DNA from: Algoriphagus sp.
GTDB taxonomy: Bacteria; Bacteroidota; Bacteroidia; Cytophagales; Cyclobacteriaceae
DNA length: 54,553 nucleotides
Direction of reading: 5' to 3'
Assembly: GCA_030729785.1 (NCBI GenBank)
Contig: JANQWS010000084.1
Location: 1 to 54,553 of the forward strand
How positions within the stretch are numbered: the stretch's first letter is position 1; every line of letters starts with the position of its first letter. The notes beneath the pieces are model-generated. The model worked only from the letters and a program-made list of their open reading frames with translations. It was not told the origin of the DNA and did not search any database. The position numbers and the translations under genes are program-made. Shown piece after piece: positions 8,225 to 15,336 of this stretch.

Positions 8225-8680
8225 ATGATTGTCATTTTTACCGATGGGGCCGCCAAAGGCAACCCAGGTCCAGGGGGCTATGGGGCTGTGTTAAAATTTG
8301 CACAGCACCGGAAGGAACTTTCGGAGGGATTTCGGTTGACCACCAACAACCGCATGGAACTGCTGGCTGTCATCCGTGCACTACAAGAAATCAAGACTAC
8401 CGAGTATCCCGTTCAGGTCTATTCAGACAGCAAATACGTGGTGGATGCTATTGAAAAAGGCTGGCTATGGTCTTGGCAGAAAAAGGGGTTTAAGGACAAA
8501 AAAAATCCAGACCTCTGGCTTCGGTACATTCCTCTCCATCTCAAGTTCAAGCCCAAATTCCATTGGATCAAAGGGCATGCCGGTCACCCTGAAAACGAGC
8601 GCTGTGATCAGCTTGCTGTTGCCGCGGCAGAAGGAAAGAACCTCCACGCCGATACGGGTTACGAGGAACAGCTCGGGTAA
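8225..8680 (+). CDS. rnhA: Ribonuclease HI
   Basis: A 151-residue RNase HI, which cleaves the RNA strand of RNA-DNA hybrids such as primers and R-loops. The four-carboxylate active site is complete: D7 (IFTDGAAKGNPGPGGYG), E45 (NNRMELLAV), D68 (VYSDSKYV) and D128 (NERCDQLA), with the catalytic-loop His at 118 (IKGHAGH). Length matches E. coli RNase HI, and the basic handle segment (WSWQKKGFKDKKNPDLW) is present. The gene converges with the isomerase gene, only 8 bp between stop codons. Confidence 0.95.
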   Translation: MIVIFTDGAAKGNPGPGGYGAVLKFAQHRKELSEGFRLTTNNRMELLAVIRALQEIKTTEYPVQVYSDSKYVVDAIEKGWLWSWQKKGFKDKKNPDLWLRYIPLHLKFKPKFHWIKGHAGHPENERCDQLAVAAAEGKNLHADTGYEEQLG

Positions 8681-8688
8681 ATTATTTC

Positions 8689-9810
8689 TTACAAGCGATC
8701 TATTGTCACTAAAGGAACATCCTTTCTGCCTAACTCTTTCAGAGGCTGGTGCGCTACTTCGGGGTACAACCATCCCTCCTCGGTCAATTCCCATAGCAGT
8801 GGAGCCAAATTCTGCACGGCTGCTTTACAACCCTGGACAATGGCCCCCATCTTTCCTGTCTGCTTGGACAACAGAGCCTCATTTTCAATCTCAAAAGGTC
8901 CTGTAAATCCTTTCTCTCGCACTAAACCTACAAAAGCTCTCCAATCCATAGAATCCCCTAATCCAAAACCAGGCAGGGTAGCCTCATAATGGTGACGATC
9001 CCAGGGATTTTTGCTAGACGTGATCCCCACTTTTTCTGCCCATTCGGGCCGAATGGCTTGGACAGGATACATGTTGCCCCAGTAGGGGTCGGATACGTTT
9101 CGCGTAGATTTAACATGAATTCTTCGTACTCGAGCCATATCTGTATGTCGAATTACTTCTAGCGGACTCGTATGCTGCCATATATCATGGGAGGGGTCGT
9201 AAATCTCTCCATGATTTTTCTCGGGCACGAGCTCGTACATGAGTTTGCGAGCAGCCAGCACTCCAGATAGGTTGTTGAAGGTACCCGTGTATCCAGAACT
9301 CCTCCAACCTTCCATGGGACAGTTTTCATAGACCACGGTTACTCCTAAACTAGCTGCATAGCGGATAATCGGACCAAAAATCCGCTGGTATTCCAACAGG
9401 TTTCTCTCAAAACCTCCCTCCTGGTTACCTAACTCATGGTTGTAACCTACAAAGGAACCTACCGTGATGTCGTTTTCATCGCCTCCAAGTAGATAGGCCA
9501 TACGAATCAAGCGGAGCAGGTGATTTTGATTGTGGATCTGCTGAGTGGGATCTCCACCAATCAGGTTTTCAAAAGCTCCCAAGGAAAGTCGAAGTCGGGC
9601 CTGATTAAACTTTTCAAGAAGCAGTTGGGCTTCTACCGGACCAAAGTTCTGGTAATCCAAATGGGTAGCTACAAAGTCATTGCGTGTGCCATCCTTCCGG
9701 AAAACACATAAATCCAAGCCTTGAACGCCAATTTGTAGGGCTTTATCGATTGTCTCCTCCAAACCGAGTTGATCAAAAGCGGAGGTCATGATCCAAATGG
9801 GATTTGCCAT
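8689..9810 (-). CDS. Xylose-isomerase-like TIM-barrel protein (sugar phosphate isomerase/epimerase family)
   Basis: A 373-residue cytoplasmic protein of the AP-endonuclease-2/xylose-isomerase-like TIM-barrel superfamily. Candidate metal-ligand strands are VVYENCPMEG, EIYDPSHDIWQ, RRIHVKSTRN and PFEIENEALL, with DLCVFRKDG early. The family holds isomerases and epimerases of sugars and inositols; the substrate cannot be told. I start at the ATG at 9810 (MANPIWIMTSAFDQ), where barrel strand 1 begins; an ATG 30 bp upstream is in frame. It has no signal peptide, unlike the Tat-exported relative at 44149. Confidence 0.8.
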   Translation of the reverse strand: MANPIWIMTSAFDQLGLEETIDKALQIGVQGLDLCVFRKDGTRNDFVATHLDYQNFGPVEAQLLLEKFNQARLRLSLGAFENLIGGDPTQQIHNQNHLLRLIRMAYLLGGDENDITVGSFVGYNHELGNQEGGFERNLLEYQRIFGPIIRYAASLGVTVVYENCPMEGWRSSGYTGTFNNLSGVLAARKLMYELVPEKNHGEIYDPSHDIWQHTSPLEVIRHTDMARVRRIHVKSTRNVSDPYWGNMYPVQAIRPEWAEKVGITSSKNPWDRHHYEATLPGFGLGDSMDWRAFVGLVREKGFTGPFEIENEALLSKQTGKMGAIVQGCKAAVQNLAPLLWELTEEGWLYPEVAHQPLKELGRKDVPLVTIDRL

Positions 9811-9869
9811 AGAAAAGAGATTTAATCGAAACATACGCAATCCCTTGGAAGGAAAAAAGTGACGCTAAC

Positions 9870-10184
9870 TTACTCGGAGTCCTGTTTTTCTGAGTAGCGC
9901 TTCCTAAGCACGATTTTTTGTTTCTGTCGGTCCCACAAGGCTTGTGCTAGATCTGAGGCAAGGAGCTCTGGTGGTGATTCAGCTAGGATTTTTTTGAGGA
10001 GGTTTTCTGACAGATCGATGCGGTAGCAAATTTGAAGAAGTCGTTCCAAGTTTTGATCTAGAAGCTGCCGCACAGCCCGTGTAAGTAGAGATACCGCCTT
10101 GGCTTCATCAAACCCCTCCTCAGGTGCTGGGAGTGAAAGCTCTTGGTTGACTAGCGCGTAGGTTTCTTCGGTCAGCGAATTCAT
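9870..10184 (-). CDS. Small uncharacterised helical protein
   Basis: A 104-residue acidic-then-basic protein that I do not recognise. It is predicted to be mostly alpha-helical, with leucine-rich segments (VSLLTRAVRQLLDQNLERLLQI and ENLLKKILAES) and a charged C-terminus. It has no signal peptide or membrane segment. Its start lies only about 10 bp beyond the terminator-like T-run that follows the DUF5606 gene, so it either depends on read-through or has a promoter inside that gene. Amphipathic helices suggest a small adaptor or oligomerising protein, which is inference only. Confidence 0.6.
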   Translation of the reverse strand: MNSLTEETYALVNQELSLPAPEEGFDEAKAVSLLTRAVRQLLDQNLERLLQICYRIDLSENLLKKILAESPPELLASDLAQALWDRQKQKIVLRKRYSEKQDSE

Positions 10185-10194
10185 AATACAAGAT

Positions 10195-10220
10195 AAAAAA
10201 AGCCCCGTAGACTCGGGGCT
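10195..10220 (-). terminator. Rho-independent terminator after the DUF5606 gene
   Basis: Read leftward, a 7-bp GC-rich stem (AGCCCCG with its complement, 6-nt loop, 10201-10220) is followed directly by six T residues (10195-10200). It sits 5 bp after the DUF5606 stop codon and 10 bp before the ATG of the next gene on the strand. Confidence 0.8.
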
Positions 10221-10225
10221 GTAAC

Positions 10226-10648
10226 TTAAGCTTCTTTTTCGGTATCTGTGGTTTCCTGAAACACCTCAGGGCAATTCTTATGAATGAGCAAGTACCAAGC
10301 ATTGAGTTTTTTGATGTCAGACACGTACACACGATCCTGATCAAATTCGGGTAGCACAGATTTTAAGAATGCACGCAACTCCGCATCGGAGGCAGTGACA
10401 TCTACTCCTGTATCTCCTTGGTAGGTGGCATCGATTTTTTTCATAACCGACTCCAAAGGTGCTGCGCCTTCTTCAGTGAGCGTGTAAATCGATATATCAC
10501 TTAGTACGGATACCCGCATAGACATGCCGGCTACCAACTTGGATTTTTTCTCATCTAAGGCTTCCAAAATCACTCCTGAACGGGTAGGTTTAATGATTTT
10601 GTACAAGCCTGGCTTTCCAGCAACGGATGCAATGTCTTTAAAATTCAT
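10226..10648 (-). CDS. DUF5606 family protein
   Basis: A 140-residue cytoplasmic protein matching the Bacteroidota-specific DUF5606 family. Its opening FKDIASVAGKPGLYKIIKPTRSGVILEALDEKKSK reads as a small beta-barrel domain with the common VAGKPGLY..I. motif. A second part, with LPEFDQDRVYVSDIKKLNAWYLLIHK, is helical. The function is unknown. The order engB then DUF5606 on the same strand (46 bp apart) may form a short operon ending at the terminator at 10195. Confidence 0.88.
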   Translation of the reverse strand: MNFKDIASVAGKPGLYKIIKPTRSGVILEALDEKKSKLVAGMSMRVSVLSDISIYTLTEEGAAPLESVMKKIDATYQGDTGVDVTASDAELRAFLKSVLPEFDQDRVYVSDIKKLNAWYLLIHKNCPEVFQETTDTEKEA

Positions 10649-10694
10649 AGGGGGTTAATTCTTTCGGGGACAAATATAAGCGATTCTACCGAGT

Positions 10695-11300
10695 TCAACG
10701 CTGGGATTCATATTCAGCAACTAGCTCTGTGATGTACTGGACCACTGCTTCCTTCCCTTGTCCCTTCTCGGCAGAGGTGACAAAGTAATCGGGAGTATCT
10801 CCAAAAATCTCAACCAGCTTGTTTAAAAAGGCTTTGACATTCCGATCAGTTTGGGTTTTGGATTGTTTGTCTGCTTTTGTAAAAGCGACTATAAAAGGAA
10901 CATCCTCCTCCCCGCACCAGTTTAGAAATTCCAAATCGATGGTTTGAGGCTCCAAGCGGCTATCAATCAAGACAAAAACTCCACAAAGATTTGCACGTGT
11001 GGTTAGGTATTCACTAATCATTTTCTCCCACTTCACCTTTTTATCCTTGCTGACCTTTGCAAATCCGTAGCCTGGCAAATCCACCAAAAACCAACGATCG
11101 TCAATGGTGAAGTGATTGATGAGCTGCGTCTTGCCAGGCTTTTGGGAGGTTTTTGCCAGTTCCTTCACTCCAGTAAGCATATTGATCAAGGAACTCTTTC
11201 CAACATTGGACCTGCCGATAAAGGCAATCTCTGCTCGATCGGGTTTGGGGCATTTGGAAAGATCACTGTTGCTAATTAAAAAAGTGGCTTTACGCATCAT
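10695..11300 (-). CDS. engB: Ribosome biogenesis GTPase EngB/YsxC
   Basis: A 201-residue TrmE-Era-EngA-type GTPase required for assembly of the large ribosomal subunit. G motifs are complete: G1 GRSNVGKSS (29-37), G2 with GKTQLINHF, G3 LVDLPGYGFA, G4 FTKADK and G5 TSAEKGQG. Length is typical. Two ATG codons stand in tandem at the start, so the true protein may be one residue shorter. It diverges from ubiE/menG with 121 bp between them. Confidence 0.95.
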   Translation of the reverse strand: MMRKATFLISNSDLSKCPKPDRAEIAFIGRSNVGKSSLINMLTGVKELAKTSQKPGKTQLINHFTIDDRWFLVDLPGYGFAKVSKDKKVKWEKMISEYLTTRANLCGVFVLIDSRLEPQTIDLEFLNWCGEEDVPFIVAFTKADKQSKTQTDRNVKAFLNKLVEIFGDTPDYFVTSAEKGQGKEAVVQYITELVAEYESQR

Positions 11301-11421
11301 ATCTTATTTCTTGACAACAAAAATAGGGGTTTATTTTGGAAGCATCTTGGCCAAAGGCCTACAACAATTTTCTATTCCTCGGGTTTGTATCGTAATATTG
11401 CCCTACTAAAGTAAAATTCAC

Positions 11422-12144
11422 ATGTCCGTCGTTCCCTACAAAGATAAGCAAGACCCTAAAAAAGCGCAGGTTGCTGAAATGTTTAACAGCATCAGCCCCA
11501 AATACGATTTACTGAATCATGTGCTCAGCTTGGGAATTGACATCATTTGGAGAAAAAAAGCGGTTCGTCAACTGCAGAAAGACGGTCCAAAATTGATCCT
11601 AGACATCGCTACGGGAACAGGCGATTTTGCCATTGAAGCATTGGCCTTACATCCAGACAAGGTCATTGGGGTAGATATTTCGGAGGGCATGCTTTCCGAA
11701 GGGCGTAAAAAAATGGTCAAGCGAGGCTATCAGGATAAAATCGAGATGCTCTTGGGAGACTCCGAGGGGCTACAATTTGAAGACAATAAATTCGATGCAG
11801 TCATCGTTTCTTTTGGAGTTCGGAACTTTGAAAATCTGGAAAAAGGGCTGGCAGACATGTACCGCGTGTTGAAACCAGGAGGAAAGACTGTTATTCTTGA
11901 ATTTAGCAAGCCGAAGGCATTTCCGATGAAACAAGCCTATGGGTTCTATTCAAACGTGATTCTTCCACAAATCGGTAAAATTGTATCCAAAGACAATTCT
12001 GCCTATACTTACCTTCCAGAATCCGTAGCAGCTTTTCCAGATGGAGAAGATTTTCTATCAGTGTTAAAGAAAGTAGGCTTCAAAAGCACCCTATGCAAAC
12101 CACTCACTTTTGGCATCAGCTCCATATATGTAGGACAAAAGTAA
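11422..12144 (+). CDS. ubiE: Demethylmenaquinone methyltransferase
   Basis: A 240-residue SAM-dependent methyltransferase that makes menaquinone from demethylmenaquinone; in Bacteroidota menaquinone is the main quinone, so the menG role applies. The UbiE signature [16 protein letters not shown], the SAM-binding [14 protein letters not shown] (60-73), the acidic GVDISEGML and the [16 protein letters not shown] block are all present. Its 3' end overlaps the start of the PorT-like gene by 52 bp in another frame, pointing to translational coupling. Confidence 0.95.
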   Translation: MSVVPYKDKQDPKKAQVAEMFNSISPKYDLLNHVLSLGIDIIWRKKAVRQLQKDGPKLILDIATGTGDFAIEALALHPDKVIGVDISEGMLSEGRKKMVKRGYQDKIEMLLGDSEGLQFEDNKFDAVIVSFGVRNFENLEKGLADMYRVLKPGGKTVILEFSKPKAFPMKQAYGFYSNVILPQIGKIVSKDNSAYTYLPESVAAFPDGEDFLSVLKKVGFKSTLCKPLTFGISSIYVGQK

Positions 12145-12896
12145 TTGTCCTCAGCCTATTGTTAGGGTGTATAGTTGCTAATAGTAATGCCCAAGGTTAC
12201 TTTGGATTGACCAACAATTCAGGCTCGGACGATAAGCTGGTTTCCTATGGTTTTTTTCTTGGTGCCCATACTGCTAGTTACCAACTTCGGTATTCTCCAG
12301 AATTTTTAGATCCAGCCCAGACTACGAACACGACTATTCATTCGCTATTCCCAAAATTTACCCCAGGATTTTCTCTGGGATTTATAGGTATTTTTCGTTT
12401 TCACGATCAGGTAAATTTAATTTTTACCCCAAAAATCGGTTTTTACGAATACAAAGTCGATGTGAATTACTTGGATGGAACTGCAGCAAATTTCCCAAAC
12501 AGTGACCCAGCTGCAGCCTTACCCAACTTAGGTTACCGAACAGAAGAATTGGTCAATGAGGCTACTATGGTAGAACTTCCGGTCGTATTTAAGTACCGAT
12601 CTATGCGATTCAACAATACGCGAATGTTTTTTGTGGCAGGAGGAAGTTACCTGTTCAACACTAAGGCACGTGAAGAAATTAATTTAGACCCCATCGTCAC
12701 TGCAAGCAGAGACTTTACTGTTGAAGCAGGAATGGGATTTGAGATCTACTTCAAGTACTTCAAGTTTGCTCCTGAGATACGGTTTTCACACGGCATTAAC
12801 AACCTTTACATCCCTTCCGATAACAGTCCAGATATCAAGAATGCCATTTCCTCTCTACGTCGAAAGGGAATTAGTATCTTACTCAATTTTCAGTAG
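12093..12896 (+). CDS. porT: PorT-like outer-membrane beta-barrel protein
   Basis: A 267-residue protein with a signal peptide whose hydrophobic core is [12 protein letters not shown], cleaved near SNAQ-G, followed by alternating beta-strands ([47 protein letters not shown]) of an outer-membrane barrel. Placement directly after ubiE is the usual site of PorT, which is needed for type IX secretion and gliding. The only ATG giving this frame lies inside ubiE, producing an unusually long polar segment before the hydrophobic core; a downstream TTG is a less attractive start. The symbol rests on family and context. Confidence 0.75.
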   Translation: MQTTHFWHQLHICRTKVIVLSLLLGCIVANSNAQGYFGLTNNSGSDDKLVSYGFFLGAHTASYQLRYSPEFLDPAQTTNTTIHSLFPKFTPGFSLGFIGIFRFHDQVNLIFTPKIGFYEYKVDVNYLDGTAANFPNSDPAAALPNLGYRTEELVNEATMVELPVVFKYRSMRFNNTRMFFVAGGSYLFNTKAREEINLDPIVTASRDFTVEAGMGFEIYFKYFKFAPEIRFSHGINNLYIPSDNSPDIKNAISSLRRKGISILLNFQ

Positions 12897-12900
12897 TTTT

Positions 12901-13015
12901 CAACGGTCGACGGTCCATGGTCCACCGTAGGTCGTAGTTCTCTAGCAGAATTTGCTGTGAATGAACCTCCAAATTGACCAGCAATTCGTTGTCGTCTGTG
13001 AACCGTCGACCGTGG
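12901..13015. repeat. Large inverted repeat before the purine permease
   Basis: Arms of 17 bp pair with two mismatches: CAACGGTCGACGGTCCA (12901-12917) and TGAACCGTCGACCGTGG (12999-13015), enclosing about 80 bp. The interior contains TGAACCTCCAAATT, close to the TTGAACCTCAAA block of copy A, so this looks like a rearranged relative of that repeat. It lies between the PorT-like gene and the permease and could act as a terminator or 5' structure. Confidence 0.6.
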
Positions 13016-13067
13016 ACTTTATCAAATTTCTTTTTTTATCTCGGATGCCTTTATCTATTTTAAACGC

Positions 13068-14363
13068 ATGAAGCCGAGTACCAAAACCGAAATCCTTGCT
13101 GGAGTCAGTACCTTTTTAGCCTGCTTTTATATCATTATCGTCAATCCAGCGATCCTTTCGGTTACAGGGATGCCCTTCTCGGCCGTAGTTACAGCAACGG
13201 TATTGGTATCATCCTTTGGTAGCTTGATGATGGGACTCTATGCCAGAAACCCCATCGTAGTAGCCCCAGGCATGGGGATCAATGCCTTTTTTGCCTATAC
13301 TGCTGTCTTGGGCTTTGGCCTGACTATTGAAGAAGCTTTGGGAGCAGTATTTTGGTCCGGGATTTTATTTCTACTCCTTTCCTTATTCAATACTCGGGAA
13401 AAAATCATCCGCGCCATTCCCAGTTCCCTCCGCCATGCCGTCTCCGCAGGCATTGGATTATTCATCTGTTTTATCGGCTTTCAAAACGCCCATTTTATTG
13501 TTGCCAATCCCGCTACTTTAGTGAGCATGTCCTCCTTCAAGGACCCGACAACGCTCACTTTTCTTGCGGGACTGCTCTTCACAGGAGTATTGACTTTACG
13601 AAAAGTTCCAGGAGCCCTCCTATTTGGAATCGCTTTTACCACCTTGCTCGCCTGGCCGATTGGACGCTGGTGGGGAGATGCCACAGCGGTTTCTGGCGGA
13701 GTAGCTACTTTAGTCAACTATACCGGAATTTTCGCTTGGCCAGACTTTAGTTTGGTGGGAAAAGCTGACCTAATCGGCTCCTTGCGCTATAGCTACCTGC
13801 CAGTGATTTTTGTATTTACCTTTACGCTCTTGTTTGATGGGATTAGTACCTTCGTCGGCTTGGCAGAGGCATCCGGACTCAAAGATGCAGAGGGTAATCC
13901 CCAAAATATGCAAAAATCCTTACTTACGGATTCCTTAGCAACACTTGTGGCAGGTTTGGTAGGCAGTAGCTCGGGTACCGCTTACATCGAGTCAGCAGTG
14001 GGTATCTCCGCTGGCGGAAGAACAGGACTCACCGCTATTACCGCAGGGCTTCTTTTTATCCCTTTCTTATTTTTCTCTCCTCTGCTCTCCATAATTCCGG
14101 CTATTGCAAGTTCCATCGCCTTGGTCCTGGTGGGTTCCTTTATGATCTTACCCCTCACCCAAATCAATTGGAAAGATCCAGAAGAAGCCCTTCCCTCCTT
14201 TTTAACCCTAGTACTCATCCCCTTTACCTACAGTTTGTCCATCGGTATCTCTTTTGGTTTTATCTCCTACACCTTTTTGAAGTTTGGTGCAGGAAAAAGA
14301 AAAGAAATCCATCCCATTTTAATTTGGATTAGTCTACTTTCGATTTTCTTTTTAGCTCTATGA
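13068..14363 (+). CDS. NCS2-family purine permease (AzgA/PbuG type)
   Basis: A 431-residue inner-membrane transporter with about 12-14 hydrophobic helices. It fits the hypoxanthine/guanine/adenine branch of NCS2 (AzgA, PbuG), with VAPGMGINAFFAYTAV near the N-terminus, ..LFDGISTFVGLAE.. in the middle and GLVGSSSGTAYIESAVGISAGGRTGLTA in helix 10. These carriers import purine bases with protons. The stop overlaps the start of an exported MTA/SAH nucleosidase by 4 bp (ATGA), which supports import of adenine or another base released in the periplasm. Exact substrate preference is inferred. Confidence 0.88.
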   Translation: MKPSTKTEILAGVSTFLACFYIIIVNPAILSVTGMPFSAVVTATVLVSSFGSLMMGLYARNPIVVAPGMGINAFFAYTAVLGFGLTIEEALGAVFWSGILFLLLSLFNTREKIIRAIPSSLRHAVSAGIGLFICFIGFQNAHFIVANPATLVSMSSFKDPTTLTFLAGLLFTGVLTLRKVPGALLFGIAFTTLLAWPIGRWWGDATAVSGGVATLVNYTGIFAWPDFSLVGKADLIGSLRYSYLPVIFVFTFTLLFDGISTFVGLAEASGLKDAEGNPQNMQKSLLTDSLATLVAGLVGSSSGTAYIESAVGISAGGRTGLTAITAGLLFIPFLFFSPLLSIIPAIASSIALVLVGSFMILPLTQINWKDPEEALPSFLTLVLIPFTYSLSIGISFGFISYTFLKFGAGKRKEIHPILIWISLLSIFFLAL

Positions 14364-15151
14364 AATCACTTACCCTTGTCCTACTTTTCCTATTTCTTTC
14401 CCTAGGCGCTTCGGCACAACGCACCGCGATTTTGGGAGCTCTGGATCAGGAAATCGCAATTTTGTTGGATTCCTTAAAAGAAAAAAAAGAAGTGCAGTAT
14501 GGGGAGCTAACTTTTTATACGGGCACCTTGAAAGGGCAAGCCGTGGTGATCGCAAAATCAGGAGTAGGGAAAGTAAATGCGGCATACAGCACTGCACTAC
14601 TTCTCAATCATTTTACCCCAAAGCAACTCATCTTCACAGGCGTGGCCGGAGGACTGCATCCTGAATCCTTGCCAGGAGATGTGGTCATCGGGACTAAGCT
14701 GGTGCAAACAGATTTTGGACAGATCGACTCCCTTGGATTTAAAGTTTCTCCATTTCGCAAACTTTCGGGCGGGCGATACGAAGACCTCTACATCCATTCC
14801 GATTCGGCATTGGTTCAACAAGCGGAAGCAGCCTCCAAAAAGGTCACATTTATTCCAATTTCCAATCGGCCACCGCGTATATTCTCTGGTGTAATTGCGA
14901 CAGCGGATGTGTTTGTTAGCAACCCTACCACTGCGGCAAAATTGTATACTGACTACCAGGCACTTGCCACTGAAATGGAAGGAGCAGCAGTGGCACATCT
15001 TTGTAGAACCTTGGGCGTACCCTTTATCGTCCTACGCAGCTGCAGCGATAATGCCAACCAGGTGGCCCGAGTGAGCTTCAATCAGTTTGTACGCCCTGCT
15101 GCCATCAACTCCGCGGGCATCGTCCTACACCTGCTCCAAGCCATGAATTAA
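14360..15151 (+). CDS. Exported MTA/SAH nucleosidase-like phosphorylase
   Basis: A 263-residue protein of the purine nucleoside phosphorylase/nucleosidase fold, closest to 5'-methylthioadenosine/S-adenosylhomocysteine nucleosidase, which releases adenine. The catalytic set fits: E31 (GALDQEI), E207 (TEMEGAAVA) and D230 (RSCSDNAN), with the glycine-rich TGVAGGLHP strand. It carries a clear Sec signal peptide (residues 1-20, SLGASAQ), so it should act in the periplasm, unlike the cytosolic E. coli enzyme. It is coupled to the purine permease by a start/stop overlap. Another nucleoside substrate is possible. Confidence 0.85.
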   Translation: MKSLTLVLLFLFLSLGASAQRTAILGALDQEIAILLDSLKEKKEVQYGELTFYTGTLKGQAVVIAKSGVGKVNAAYSTALLLNHFTPKQLIFTGVAGGLHPESLPGDVVIGTKLVQTDFGQIDSLGFKVSPFRKLSGGRYEDLYIHSDSALVQQAEAASKKVTFIPISNRPPRIFSGVIATADVFVSNPTTAAKLYTDYQALATEMEGAAVAHLCRTLGVPFIVLRSCSDNANQVARVSFNQFVRPAAINSAGIVLHLLQAMN

Positions 15152-15336
15152 ATAGCCACGGATTTAATTTTACCCAAACGAATGAAAATATCGACCTGTA
15201 ATTTCCCCACTTGTCAAAATAAGTAGTGAAAATGCCTCATTATGGTTTAGGTTAGTTTGAAATTGCAACAACTAGGGAGGTTCCTTAAACTATTGTCCCA
15301 ATGCGAGGTCTAACTTTAAAACCAAATTCCAAGCCT

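Noticed and set aside
12901-13015. Purine riboswitch before the NCS2 permease
   Set aside because: The structure is a long inverted repeat of the GGTCGAC family, without the conserved three-way-junction core of purine riboswitches.
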